DNA of 64,000 bases from Shinella sp. SUS2 (GTDB lineage Bacteria; Pseudomonadota; Alphaproteobacteria; Rhizobiales; Rhizobiaceae). The position numbers and the translations under genes were made by a program. Under the pieces are notes generated by a model. It ran no database searches and was not told where the DNA came from. It saw only the letters and a program-made list of their open reading frames with translations. The stretch's first letter is position 1. Each line of letters begins with the position of its first letter. Below are positions 17,275-26,029 of this stretch, piece by piece. The stretch covers positions 1-64,000 of the forward strand of contig NZ_KQ410731.1 in NCBI RefSeq assembly GCF_001262505.1, given 5' to 3'.

Positions 17275-19518
17275 CTAGAGAATGAAGTCATCTCTGTTGA
17301 GGCTTTTCTGGCCTTCCAGCGTGACCTGGATTCCATTGATCGAGACGACCACGCCTGACGCTGTCGTCTGGATATTGATGTCGTTGAAATCCAGCGGGTT
17401 CGTGCGGGTCGAAAAGGCCGAGAGGTCGATCTTGTCCTGACCGCGGGTGAAATCCATGATGCGGTCCTTGCCGGTCTTCTCCCGGAAGATGAAGATGTCG
17501 TTGCCGGCTCCACCCCAGAGCTCGTCGTTGCCGGGACCGCCATGAATCCGGTCATCGCCGGTGCCGCCATAAATCTGGTCGCTCCCCGCGCCTCCATAGA
17601 GGATGTCGTTGCCGCTGCCGCCACCGAGAAGGTCGTCGCCGGCGCCGCCGCCCAGGGTGTCGTCGTCATCGCCGCCATACAGCTTGTCGTTGCCGCCGCC
17701 GCCCCAGAGCTTGTCCTTGCCGTCGCCGCCGTAGAGCCTGTCGGCGCCGCTATCCTTTCCGCCATAGAGCTTGTCGTCGCCACCACCGCCGAAAAGCGTG
17801 TCGGCGCCCGGGCCGCCGCCGAGAATGTCGTTGCCGCTGCCGCCCTTCAGCAGGTCGTCGTCTTCCCCGCCCCACAATGTATCGTTGCCAGCGCCACCGT
17901 CGAGATGGTCGTCTCCGCCCTTGCCGGAGAGCAGGTCCGCCCAGTTCGTTCCGGTGAACCGGTCGTCGCCATCGCCTCCGATGAGGATCTTGCCCTTGTC
18001 CGTGTCGGGTGTCGTCGGCGTCGGTGTCACGTTGAAGGTGATAACGCGCTCGGTCTGGTCGATATCCCTGCCGTTGTGATCGGTGCCCCCGTCGTCAATG
18101 ACCTTGAAGCCGATCGTCGTCAGGGCGGTGCCGTCCTCGCCCGCCGGGGGCTCCCAGGTCAATTTCCCGGCGGTGATATCTGCAACCGCGATCGTCTGCC
18201 CTGCCGTGATGGCAATGCCGTTCAGAAGGACAGTGCCCTTCGTCGGGAGCGTCGTTATTTTTACACCGGACAGGCTGTTGCCGTTGGTATCGGAAAAGCC
18301 GAAATCGGCGACCTTGAAACTATAGGCCGTGTTTTCCTTCGCCGTGAGGGTTGCATTGGTCCCGGTGGGGGCGTCGTTGACGCCGAAGTAGGTCTTCTGG
18401 ACGATGTTCTGGAATTCTCCAGGCACACCCATTTTGAAACTCTGCCAGGTGACCACCCAGCCGCCACCCGGTAGCGCCGTTACGGACGGGAATTCCTGAT
18501 CGCTCGCCGTTATGTCGTTTACGAGGACCTCGCTTCCGACTGCCGTGCCGCTCGAATTATAGTGGCGTAGGTAAATGTCGTTGGCGCTTTGCCAGGCGAC
18601 CACCCATCCGCCATCGGTCAGGGCGGTGATGGACGCATTTTTCTGATCGCCTGTCGAGGTCGTGTTGACCTGCGTTTCCCCTGACCCCAGGGCGTTGCCG
18701 TCCTTGTCGTATCTTTGCTGGTAGATGCCGGTTCCATTTGTATCGGGTGATTGCCAGGCGACGACCCAGCCGCCGTCCTTCAACCCCGTGACGATGGCAT
18801 TGGCCTGTGCGCCCGCCGTAAGGCTGTTGACAGGCGTTTCCACGCCTTCCTGGGTGCCGTCGGCCTTAAAACGCTGCTGGTAGATGCCGGTTCCGTCGGC
18901 GTCGGGTGACTGCCAGGTAACGATCCACCCGCCGTCCTCCAGCACGGCGACGGAAGGCTTGGTTTGGTTTCCGGCAAGTGTGGTGTGGACACGAACTTGT
19001 GCGAGCGTGGTCGGATCGCCATTTGCATCATACTGTTGCTGGAAGATGCCGTGGCCATTGCCGGCGCCATCGTTCCGAGATGCCCACACGACGACCCAGC
19101 CACCATTGGGCAACGCGGTCACGGTGGGCATTTCCTGTACGCTGCCCACGTCCGTATTGATGACCTCTCCCACGGCGGTCGTCGCAGTGCCGTCTGCATC
19201 GTAGCGCCGCTGGTAGATTTCCGGGCCGCCTGCTTCATCGCCGACCCACGTCACAAGCCAGCCGCCGTCTTTGAGGGCGGTTATCGCAGGTTGATACTGC
19301 GATTCGGCGGTCGTCGTGTTTACCAGCACTTCGACGCCGTCTGGCGTTCCATCCGGTTTGTAGCGTTGTTGGTAGACGCCGTCGTTCGAGCCGTCCTGTC
19401 CCCAGGATTGCCATGTCACCACCCAGCCGCCGTCCTTGAGCATTGCAACGGATGGCTCCAGCTGCTGGCCCGGCAAGTGTGTGTTGACCATGGTTTCGGT
19501 GCCTACCAGGATAGTCAT
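17275..19518 (-). CDS. RTX calcium-binding protein with GGWVVTW propeller repeats
   Basis: 747 aa from the ATG at 19518 (MTILVGTETMVNTHLPGQ), which has AGGGAAGAA upstream; the longer frame is rejected. Seven repeats of about 50 aa carry a GGWVVTWQS-type core plus IYQQRYDxDG (residues 10-390). One cadherin-like domain starting NDAPTGTNATL follows (about 395-500). About ten RTX units (GGDGDDRFTG, GGAGNDTLWGG and similar) cover 520-690, and a C-terminal DRIMDFTRGQDKIDLSAF tail follows. The plan parallels the 8615-11848 protein, with fewer Ig-like repeats and more RTX repeats. A type I-secreted, Ca2+-folded adhesin or matrix protein is likely. No secretion genes are adjacent. Confidence 0.9.
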   Translation of the reverse strand: MTILVGTETMVNTHLPGQQLEPSVAMLKDGGWVVTWQSWGQDGSNDGVYQQRYKPDGTPDGVEVLVNTTTAESQYQPAITALKDGGWLVTWVGDEAGGPEIYQRRYDADGTATTAVGEVINTDVGSVQEMPTVTALPNGGWVVVWASRNDGAGNGHGIFQQQYDANGDPTTLAQVRVHTTLAGNQTKPSVAVLEDGGWIVTWQSPDADGTGIYQQRFKADGTQEGVETPVNSLTAGAQANAIVTGLKDGGWVVAWQSPDTNGTGIYQQRYDKDGNALGSGETQVNTTSTGDQKNASITALTDGGWVVAWQSANDIYLRHYNSSGTAVGSEVLVNDITASDQEFPSVTALPGGGWVVTWQSFKMGVPGEFQNIVQKTYFGVNDAPTGTNATLTAKENTAYSFKVADFGFSDTNGNSLSGVKITTLPTKGTVLLNGIAITAGQTIAVADITAGKLTWEPPAGEDGTALTTIGFKVIDDGGTDHNGRDIDQTERVITFNVTPTPTTPDTDKGKILIGGDGDDRFTGTNWADLLSGKGGDDHLDGGAGNDTLWGGEDDDLLKGGSGNDILGGGPGADTLFGGGGDDKLYGGKDSGADRLYGGDGKDKLWGGGGNDKLYGGDDDDTLGGGAGDDLLGGGSGNDILYGGAGSDQIYGGTGDDRIHGGPGNDELWGGAGNDIFIFREKTGKDRIMDFTRGQDKIDLSAFSTRTNPLDFNDINIQTTASGVVVSINGIQVTLEGQKSLNRDDFIL

Positions 19519-19825
19519 GGCGGTTCTTCCCTGTTTGTGGCGCATCTTGGACGATGGCCATTTTTGGTTGAATTCCCTTAAAAGTAGAGGAGTATGAGGT
19601 TGAGCTCGCGATGGCAAGTGTCGGATGGGTTGTAGCGAAAAGAATTCTCCGGTTTCACGGGGGCGGGAAATGCAGGCCGTGTTTTTTGGCCTCGTGAGGC
19701 GGCTGTCCGCTCGATCAACGGGCGTATCCTGTGCTCCACGCCGCGCCGGGCTATCGGTGCCGCCACGCCTTCAGAAGGATGGCGGCACCCGTGTTCGTTG
19801 CATTGCCAGCCGCGTCCGGCATCCG
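19519..19825. other. Intergenic region upstream of the second RTX gene
   Basis: 307 bp between the RTX start and the end of the next minus-strand gene. Bases 19555-19640 are relatively AT-rich (CCTTAAAAGTAG, AAAAGAATTC) and probably hold the RTX promoter. Nothing else is recognised. Confidence 0.4.
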
Positions 19826-20458
19826 TCAGCGCGGGCGGCGGATGGCGCGGATCTTTCCGCTGTTGCCGCCGCCGCAGAAGAAGCGGTCGGCGCCGTCGGA
19901 TTCGAGGCCGGAGACACCGATGCCGGCGGGCATGGTGATGGTGTCGAGCACGGCGCCGGTTTTTGGGTCGAGGCGACGCAGGTCGCTTTCCTCGCCCTCC
20001 CAGGTGCCGTGCCAGAGCTCGCCGTCCACCCAGGTGACGCCCGTCACCATGCGGTTGCTCTCGATGGTGCGTCGCACGGCGCCGGTTTCCGGGTCGATTT
20101 CGTGGATCTGCCGGCTGCGGTACTCGCCGACCCAGAGCGAGCCTTCCGCCCAGGTGAGGCCGGAATCGCCGCCGTTGCCGGGGGCGGGGATGGTGGAGAC
20201 GATGGCGCCGGAGGCCGGGTCGATCTTGTGGATGCGGTCCTCGGCGATCTGGAAGAGATGGCGGCCGTCATAGGCGGTGCCGGCATGGGCGGAAAGGTCG
20301 ATCGCGCGCAGCACGCGGCCGTCGTCCGGATCGAGCGCGTTGACCTTGTCGCCCGAGGCGAACCAGACGGCCTTGCCGTCGAAGGTGACGCCGTGGACCT
20401 GGTCCACGCCGGGGAAGGGGCCGTATTCGCGCAGAATGTCTGCTTTGGACGTGGTCAT
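19826..20458 (-). CDS. Beta-propeller protein, glutaminyl-cyclase/YncE-like
   Basis: 210 aa from the ATG at 20458 (MTTSKADILREYGPFPGVDQ), which has AAGGAG upstream. It consists of about five repeats of 40 aa with pattern G-x-LW-hG-[E/D]-h...hDPxTGxVhxTI, for example LTWAEGSLWVGEYRSRQIHEIDPETG and VTWVDGELWHGTW. This resembles PF05096 glutamine cyclotransferase-like or YncE-type propellers. There is no signal peptide, so it is probably cytoplasmic. The start sits 139 bp downstream of the end of the HTH regulator on the same strand. Enzyme activity cannot be claimed from the sequence. Confidence 0.75.
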   Translation of the reverse strand: MTTSKADILREYGPFPGVDQVHGVTFDGKAVWFASGDKVNALDPDDGRVLRAIDLSAHAGTAYDGRHLFQIAEDRIHKIDPASGAIVSTIPAPGNGGDSGLTWAEGSLWVGEYRSRQIHEIDPETGAVRRTIESNRMVTGVTWVDGELWHGTWEGEESDLRRLDPKTGAVLDTITMPAGIGVSGLESDGADRFFCGGGNSGKIRAIRRPR

Positions 20459-20596
20459 GCTTGTCTCCTTTGAACCGTTGATGCGGTGGTCCCGTCGTGT
20501 CGGGGCGATTGCCGGGATCGGCGCCGTGTGCTTCAGCCCCTGGTCTTGCGCATGTCGCCGCCGCAAGACTGCCGCGAACTGGTGCGCGTTCCGTTT

Positions 20597-21817
20597 CTAG
20601 CTGCCGGGCAGCGGACCCGGGAGTAACAAGAGTGTCGAGAAAGCGCCGGGCACCGGCGTCAGCCAGCGCCGGCTGCGGCTGCGGCCGACAGCCTGCACCT
20701 TGCCGGCGGCGGAAAGCTGTTCGAGTGCGCGCTGCACGGTGCGGGCGCTCGTGCCGAGCGCGATGGCGAGTGCGGAGCTCGACCAGGCCTCGCCATCGGC
20801 AAAGAGGGCCAGCACATCGGCATGCGGTTCGTCATGCGGCGGCGCCAGCACGGCAACGGCCCGCCCGCCACGGGGCAGCAGCCGGAAACCGTCCTTCGTG
20901 GCGGTGGCCCCGGCAAGCGGCTCGAGCTCGGCCCGCAGCCGGCCCATTTCGACGCGCAGGCGTACCCGGTGGGATTCGTCGGCATGCCGGGCCCGGAAGG
21001 CGCGGAGCAACAGGTGTTCCCGGCTGGCATCGGCGGGAAAGGCCTCGGCGAGCGTGCGCAGCAGCGCAAACAGGATCGGCCGCGTGGCCAGCGAGATGCG
21101 GGTCTCGCCGCAGCGCACGACATGGCGGCAGGCATCGACCACCAGTCTGTCGGTTGCCAGCAGCGCTTCGACCTCGGCGGGCAGCAGAAGGCGCTCCTCG
21201 CCATCCGCGATCGCGCGGGCGGTCGGTCTTTGCAGGATCGCGGCCGCGTCCTCCACCTCCTGAACAAGGGCGGGAATGCCGGCGTGCCGGGCGGCCTCCG
21301 CGGCGCGTGCAAAGGCCTCGCGGGCTGTTGCCGTGCGCAGGCGGCGGGTCGCGATGCCGGCAGCGGCGAGGGCATGCGCGGCCCGAAGCGGCGGGGTCAA
21401 TGCTGCGGGATCGAGCGTGGCGAGCTGCGCTGCGGCGTCGTCGAGCCGGCCGATCAGGAGCAGGCGGCGGATGGCGAGTGTCCGGGCATGGGCGGCGTTG
21501 GGCCGGTCGCCATGGGCCGCAAGCGTCGCCTCGGCAGCGGCGAGCGCCTTCACCGGCCAGGCAAGGTCGCGCGAGACGAGGGCGATCTCGGCTTGCGCGA
21601 CGACGCAGCGCGCCCGCGCCATCGGCTCGCGCGGCCCGAAGGCGCGAGCGGCGTTCTTCAGCAGCGCCTTCGCGCGCTCGAGATCGCCGAGCTGCGCCAT
21701 GGCGATGCCGCGCAGGGCCAGGGCCGGTGCGTCGTCACGCAGCGCGACGCGGCTCAACGCGCCGAGCGGATCGCCGGTTGCGAGCGCCCGGGCGGCGGCG
21801 ATGATCATCGAGTCCAT
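20597..21817 (-). CDS. TPR-type helical protein with C-terminal helix-turn-helix (putative transcriptional regulator)
   Basis: 406 aa, extremely Ala/Leu/Arg-rich. The first 200 residues are helical repeats (ALALRGIAMAQLGDLERAKALL and similar) like TPR or SARP/LuxR-associated domains. Residues about 220-320 contain RPILFALLRTLAEAFPADASREHLLLRAF, with VRLRVEMGRLRAELEPL resembling an OmpR/SARP-like winged helix. The last 60 residues include a second HTH, WSSSALAIALGTSARTVQRALEQLSAAG. It lies divergent to the DUF899 gene (86-bp gap), which it might regulate. The target is inferred only from adjacency. Confidence 0.7.
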   Translation of the reverse strand: MDSMIIAAARALATGDPLGALSRVALRDDAPALALRGIAMAQLGDLERAKALLKNAARAFGPREPMARARCVVAQAEIALVSRDLAWPVKALAAAEATLAAHGDRPNAAHARTLAIRRLLLIGRLDDAAAQLATLDPAALTPPLRAAHALAAAGIATRRLRTATAREAFARAAEAARHAGIPALVQEVEDAAAILQRPTARAIADGEERLLLPAEVEALLATDRLVVDACRHVVRCGETRISLATRPILFALLRTLAEAFPADASREHLLLRAFRARHADESHRVRLRVEMGRLRAELEPLAGATATKDGFRLLPRGGRAVAVLAPPHDEPHADVLALFADGEAWSSSALAIALGTSARTVQRALEQLSAAGKVQAVGRSRSRRWLTPVPGAFSTLLLLPGPLPGS

Positions 21818-21903
21818 GCAATTCCCGTCACACTTGTAACTCCCGCTTCGCGGCGACCACCCCTTACGTTTGGTGCATCGCTAGAGAAGAAAGGCGTTTC
21901 ACG

Positions 21904-22602
21904 ATGCGCAATCAAGTCGTTTCACATGAGGACTGGCTGAAGGCCCGGCTGGCGCTGCTCGCCGCGGAAAAGGAATTCACCCGCCAGCGCGAGGCGCTGA
22001 CCCGCCAACGGATGGCGATGCCCTGGGAGCGGGTGGAGAAGGCTTACCGCTTCGACGGGCCGGAGGGCGTCCTGACGCTGGAGGACCTTTTCGCCGGGCG
22101 CTCGCAGCTCCTCGTCTATCACTTCATGCTGGGGCCGGACTGGCAGGAGGGCTGCAAGTCCTGTTCCTTCTGGGCCGACAATTTCAACGGCATTCCGGTT
22201 CATCTCGCCCAGCGCGACGTGACCTTCACGGCGATCTCGCGCGCGCCGCTGGAAAAGATCGATGCCTACCGGCGGCGCATGGGCTGGAGCTTTCCGTGGG
22301 TCTCCTCGGGCGGCAGCGACTTCAACTTCGACTATCAGGCGTCCGCGACACCGCAGGAACAGGCGGCGGGGCGCGCCTATTACAATTTCGAGATTTGTTC
22401 GAACACCATGTCGGAAATGGTCGGCGTCAGCGTCTTTTACAGGAGCGGGCCGGGCGAGGTGTACCACACCTACTCCTGCTACGCGCGCGGCGTCGAGATG
22501 GTGAACGGTGCCTATCACTTCCTCGACCTCGTGCCGAAAGGCCGCGACGAGGACGGCCTTCGCTATCCGATGGAATGGGTAAGGCGGCACGATCAATACT
22601 GA
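21904..22602 (+). CDS. DUF899 family thioredoxin-like protein
   Basis: 232 aa. The opening VVSHEDWLKARLALLAAEKEFTR and the core YHFMLGPDWQEGCKSCSFWADNF identify DUF899. The family has a thioredoxin-like fold, and the CKSC motif near residue 85 supplies two cysteines in a CXXC arrangement. The function is unknown, probably redox or detoxification. It starts with the ribosome-site-like AGAGAAGAAAGG upstream and is divergent from the TPR/HTH gene. An MFS gene follows 48 bp downstream and may be cotranscribed. Confidence 0.88.
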   Translation: MRNQVVSHEDWLKARLALLAAEKEFTRQREALTRQRMAMPWERVEKAYRFDGPEGVLTLEDLFAGRSQLLVYHFMLGPDWQEGCKSCSFWADNFNGIPVHLAQRDVTFTAISRAPLEKIDAYRRRMGWSFPWVSSGGSDFNFDYQASATPQEQAAGRAYYNFEICSNTMSEMVGVSVFYRSGPGEVYHTYSCYARGVEMVNGAYHFLDLVPKGRDEDGLRYPMEWVRRHDQY

Positions 22603-22650
22603 TTTGGGCGCGGCCCCGGCCAGAAGCTGGCGGCCGCAGAGGAGATGACA

Positions 22651-23865
22651 ATGATCCATACGCATTATCGCTGGGTGATCGTCGCCGCAGGCGGCCTTCT
22701 CGGCTGTATCGCCATCGGCGCGATGTTCTCGCTGCCGGTCTTCCTGCTGCCGATCGCCAAGGACACCGGCTGGTCGGTGACCGGCATTTCCACCGCCATG
22801 ACCATCGGCTTTCTCGCCATGGCCTTCGCGAGCATGTTTTGGGGCAGCCTTTCGGATCGCTGGGGGCCGCGGCCCGTCGTGCTGGCGGGCTCGGTGCTTC
22901 TGGCGGCAAGCCTGATGGCTGCGAGCGTCGCCACCTCGCTTCTCGCCTTCCAGTTCGTCTTCGGGCTGGTCGTCGGTGTGGCGGTCGCTGCCGTCTTCGC
23001 GCCGATGATGGCCTGCGTCACCGGCTGGTTCGACACGCACAGGAGCCTTGCTGTCTCGCTCGTCTCGGCCGGCATGGGCATGGCGCCGATGACCATGTCG
23101 CCCTTTGCCGCCTGGCTGGTCACCTTCAACGACTGGCGCGCCTCGATGCAGATCATCGCGCTTCTCGTCGCCGTCGTGATGATCTCGGCCGCCCTTCTGG
23201 TGCGGCGTGCGCCGGGGCTGGAGGCGGGCGGCGATGAGCTTGCGGCGGCCGACGAGCCGCAGGCCGGCATGACAACGCGCGATGTCCTGAAGACACCGCA
23301 GTTCATCATCCTGTGCCTGACGAACTTCTTCTGCTGCGCCACCCATTCCGGGCCGATCTTCCACACGGTGAGCTATGCCATCACCTGCGGCATTCCGATG
23401 ATCGCCGCCGTCTCGATCTACAGCATCGAAGGCCTTGCCGGCATGGGCGGCCGGGTCGCCTTCGGCCTGCTCGGCGACCGGTTCGGCGCCAAGCATATCC
23501 TGGTGCTCGGCCTCTTCGCGCAGGCCTTCGGGGCGCTCGCCTATGTCTTTACCGGCGGGCTGGCCTCCTTCTATGTCGTGGCGGGCCTGTTCGGCTTCAT
23601 CTATGCCGGCGTCATGCCGCTCTATGCGGTGATCGCCCGGGAAAACTTCCCGCTGCGCATGATGGGCACCGTCATCGGCGGAACGGCCATGGCCGGCAGC
23701 CTCGGCATGGCGCTGGGGCCGGTGGCGGGCGGGCTGATCTACGACACCTTCGCCAGCTATACCTGGCTCTATGTCGGCTCGTGGGGCATCGGCCTCGGCG
23801 CTTTCCTGATCGCCATGACCTTCCGACCGGTGCCGAAGGCGCGCGAGGCGCTGGCGGCGGCATAA
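22651..23865 (+). CDS. MFS transporter
   Basis: 404 aa from the ATG at 22651, spaced about 7 bp from AGAGGAG; the ATG at 22645 is too close to it. Twelve hydrophobic segments are split by a loop near residues 190-210 (RRAPGLEAGGDELAAADEPQ). The MFS A-motif appears as GSLSDRWGPRPVV near residue 67. The sequence resembles monocarboxylate or OFA-like MFS members. The substrate is unknown. It may form a unit with the preceding DUF899 gene. Confidence 0.9.
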   Translation: MIHTHYRWVIVAAGGLLGCIAIGAMFSLPVFLLPIAKDTGWSVTGISTAMTIGFLAMAFASMFWGSLSDRWGPRPVVLAGSVLLAASLMAASVATSLLAFQFVFGLVVGVAVAAVFAPMMACVTGWFDTHRSLAVSLVSAGMGMAPMTMSPFAAWLVTFNDWRASMQIIALLVAVVMISAALLVRRAPGLEAGGDELAAADEPQAGMTTRDVLKTPQFIILCLTNFFCCATHSGPIFHTVSYAITCGIPMIAAVSIYSIEGLAGMGGRVAFGLLGDRFGAKHILVLGLFAQAFGALAYVFTGGLASFYVVAGLFGFIYAGVMPLYAVIARENFPLRMMGTVIGGTAMAGSLGMALGPVAGGLIYDTFASYTWLYVGSWGIGLGAFLIAMTFRPVPKAREALAAA

Positions 23866-23879
23866 CCGCGAACAATCGA

Positions 23880-23907
23880 CCCGCCGTCCATTCGGGCGGC
23901 GGGGTTT
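23880..23907 (+). terminator. Terminator after MFS gene
   Basis: CCCGCCGTCC (23880-23889) pairs with GGGCGGCGGG (23894-23903) around an ATTC loop, with one T-G wobble, followed by GTTT. It lies 15 bp past the MFS stop. Confidence 0.65.
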
Positions 23908-23928
23908 CTGGAGAGAAGGCAGCGGTCT

Positions 23929-24111
23929 TCAGGCCGCGCCTGCGGGATCGCCGATCGGCATCAGCGCCGGTTTCGTCGCCTGTTCGCGCCTGGTCTTCTC
24001 GGCTTCGGTCTCGGGCTCGGCGGTGGTATCGCCGGGCTCGACATCGTTCCGGGGCTTGTGTTCGTCGGGGGAGGGGCGCTTCGGGTCGCCTTGTGCTTTC
24101 GGGCTCGTCAT
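23929..24111 (-). CDS. Small hydrophilic hypothetical protein (60 aa)
   Basis: 60 aa, rich in Pro, Glu, Lys and Asp and probably disordered (MTSPKAQGDPKRPSPDEHKP). AAGGAG lies 6 bp before the ATG and overlaps the stop of the neighbouring 65-aa gene upstream, so the two look cotranscribed. I do not recognise a family. Codon use matches the neighbours, which argues for a real gene. Confidence 0.6.
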   Translation of the reverse strand: MTSPKAQGDPKRPSPDEHKPRNDVEPGDTTAEPETEAEKTRREQATKPALMPIGDPAGAA

Positions 24112-24121
24112 GTCCGTCTCC

Positions 24122-24319
24122 TTAGAAATTCAGGAATTGCGCCGGGTTCTGGCGGGCGCGCATCAACAGGTCCAGCTCCCGCTTGGACGGGCCGAACTTG
24201 TCGTAGAGGCGCTTGGCCTCTTGCGCCGGCAGATCGTAGGCCGTGCGAAAGGTTTCTATCGTGTAGCGTTCTCCCGACAGCCTTCGGTGGTCGGGAAAGA
24301 GCTTGGACTGGTCCGGCAT
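24122..24319 (-). CDS. Small hypothetical protein, DUF3606-like (65 aa)
   Basis: 65 aa: MPDQSKLFPDHRRLSGERYT, then an alpha-helical ETFRTAYDLPAQEAKRLYDKFG and SKRELDLLMRARQ. The size and the single helical-hairpin core resemble DUF3606 proteins common in Rhizobiales, but the match is by eye. It lies 10 bp upstream of the 60-aa gene on the same strand. The function is unknown. Confidence 0.65.
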   Translation of the reverse strand: MPDQSKLFPDHRRLSGERYTIETFRTAYDLPAQEAKRLYDKFGPSKRELDLLMRARQNPAQFLNF

Positions 24320-24743
24320 CGAGCATCACGCCTCATTGTCAAGGGCATGACCTCAACCGGTAACCGTGCCGATTGTTCCCGCAGGCATACGGGAAAAATT
24401 CGGGTGCTTTGCAGCCAGCGGACGGGCCTGTGCCATGCCGGTGAAAACCCGCCGCGTGCGGTTGCCGATAGTCGTGGCAGATGTCCCGCCACGCCTGCGC
24501 GACGGAAGGCCGCGCATTTGCGATGCCAAGGGCGGGACAGCGACGAGGCCGGAGCATTCGCGTTCCAGCCTCGTCGCCTGGGAGAAATTCTGGCCGGAAA
24601 CCTCACCTCGGCTGTCCGACGACAATTGTATAATCAAATATCCGGGAAACTGTATGGCCTGATAAATTTATCAATATGCATAAACCTTCCAGCGCATCAG
24701 TTGCGCCTTCGAAGGTGTGCAGAATAACAGTTAATGTCTAATA

Positions 24744-24773
24744 TACATGGCTTCATGCTCATTGTACATGGCT
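24744..24773 (+). promoter_or_regulatory. Direct repeat TACATGGCT, 21 bp apart
   Basis: TACATGGCT occurs at 24744-24752 and 24765-24773, start to start 21 bp, that is two helical turns on the same face. Spacing and AT-rich context suggest regulator binding sites for the downstream operon. The cognate protein is unknown. Confidence 0.45.
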
Positions 24774-24830
24774 GATTTTGTGGGATTGTCGACATTCCAT
24801 ATCTGGAACTGTTGATGATGCGCTTTTTGC

Positions 24831-24842
24831 ATTGTACACAAT
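24831..24842 (+). promoter_or_regulatory. Operator-like inverted repeat ATTGTACACAAT
   Basis: ATTGT and ACAAT are perfect 5-bp arms around AC, 89 bp upstream of the binding-protein ATG. ATTGTACAT at 24761-24769 shares the left arm. The form suits a GntR-type or similar dimeric regulator, but none is adjacent. Confidence 0.45.
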
Positions 24843-24930
24843 AATTGCGATCTAAGAGATCGCGATGGAGCGGTGTCGCTGGAGGGCGGTGCGTCGGCTC
24901 TATCCAACAACACCCAATGGGAGGGGAAGC

Positions 24931-25950
24931 ATGAAGCAGGCACTTCTTTCGATCTGCGCGGCCGCGCTCGGGCTCACGATGGCCGGTCAGGCCTCGGCAG
25001 CCGGCACGCTCGAAACCGTCAAGGCGCGCGGCAAGCTGGTCTGCGGCGTCTCGCTGGCAACGCCGGGTTTTGCGGCGCCCGACGACAAGGGCCGCATGCA
25101 GGGCTTCGATGCCGATATCTGCCGGTCGATCGCCGCCGCGGTCTTCGGCGACGGCGACAAGGTCGATTTCGTTCCGACCAACATCAACACGCGCTTCCAG
25201 GCGCTGCAGTCCGGCGAGATCGACGTCCTGTCGCGCCAGACGACCCACACCTTCTCGCGCGATGCCTCGCTCGGCCTCGATTTCGGCCCGACGGTCTTTT
25301 ACGACGGCCAGGGCCTGATGGTGGCCAAGTCGCTCGGCGTTTCCAGCGCCAAGGAGCTGACGGAAGCTGCGATCTGCACCCTGCCGGGCACCACGACGGC
25401 GCAGAACATCTCCGACTTCTTCCGCGCGATCAACGGCAAGTTCGAGCTCGTCGTCTTCGAAAGCCCGGACGAGAATCGCGCGGCCTTCTATTCCGGCCGT
25501 TGCGAGGCGATCACCTCCGACCGGTCCGACCTTGCCTCGATCCGCGCCGTCGCCAACAATCCGGACGACTATATCGTTCTGCCGGAGACCATCTCCAAGG
25601 AGCCGCTGGCGCCGGCCTTCCGCCAGAACGATTCCAACTGGGGTGACATCGTTTCCTGGTCGGTCTGGCTGCTGATGGCCGCCGAGGAGAAGGGCATCAC
25701 CCAGGCGAATGTCGACGAGAAGCTGAAGAGCGAGGATCCGGACGTGCAGCGCATGCTCGGCGCCACGGAAGAGCTAGGCAAGATGCTCGGCCTTGACAAC
25801 AAGTGGGGCTACAACATCATCAAGAGCGTCGGCAACTATGGCGAAGTGTTCGAGCGCAATCTCGGTGAGGGCACCAAGCTCGGCCTGACGCGTGGCCCCA
25901 ACGCGCTGTGGAACGCCGGCGGCATGATCTACTCGCCGCCGATCCGCTGA
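24931..25950 (+). CDS. Amino-acid ABC transporter substrate-binding protein, AapJ/BztA-like
   Basis: 339 aa from the ATG at 24931, preceded by GAGGGGAAG. A signal peptide (MKQALLSICAAALGLTMAG, cleavage after QASA) is followed by TLETVKARGKLVCGVSLATPGF, typical of AapJ/BztA binding proteins for general L-amino acids. Further family signs are FDADICRSIAAAVFGD and LWNAGGMIYSPPIR at the end. It is the first gene of an operon with two Aap-type permeases and an amidohydrolase. The ligand may be an amino acid or a related N-compound that the hydrolase processes. Confidence 0.92.
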   Translation: MKQALLSICAAALGLTMAGQASAAGTLETVKARGKLVCGVSLATPGFAAPDDKGRMQGFDADICRSIAAAVFGDGDKVDFVPTNINTRFQALQSGEIDVLSRQTTHTFSRDASLGLDFGPTVFYDGQGLMVAKSLGVSSAKELTEAAICTLPGTTTAQNISDFFRAINGKFELVVFESPDENRAAFYSGRCEAITSDRSDLASIRAVANNPDDYIVLPETISKEPLAPAFRQNDSNWGDIVSWSVWLLMAAEEKGITQANVDEKLKSEDPDVQRMLGATEELGKMLGLDNKWGYNIIKSVGNYGEVFERNLGEGTKLGLTRGPNALWNAGGMIYSPPIR

Positions 25951-25970
25951 TCGCTTCCGAGCGATCGTCC

Positions 25971-25998
25971 GGGCGCGCGCATGGCGGTGCGCGCGCCC
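25971..25998 (+). repeat. GC-rich hairpin between binding-protein and permease genes
   Basis: GGGCGCGCGC (25971-25980) and GCGCGCGCCC (25989-25998) pair perfectly around ATGGCGGT, followed by ATCCCCTTTT. It is in the position where ABC operons often carry a partial terminator or stabiliser that keeps binding protein in excess over permease. Confidence 0.65.
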
Positions 25999-26029
25999 AT
26001 CCCCTTTTGGTCTTTTGCGGTGGGGATAC

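Larger units (their letters stand above)
24320..24930. other. Long regulatory intergenic region upstream of the ABC-amidohydrolase operon
   Basis: 611 bp. Bases 24610-24850 are distinctly AT-rich compared with everything around. They contain two direct copies of TACATGGCT and the inverted repeat ATTGT-N2-ACAAT (separate entries). No small gene with a credible ribosome site was found; frames at 24339-24662 are short and arginine/serine-rich like shadows. The GC-rich part, 24370-24600, shows nothing recognisable. Confidence 0.5.
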
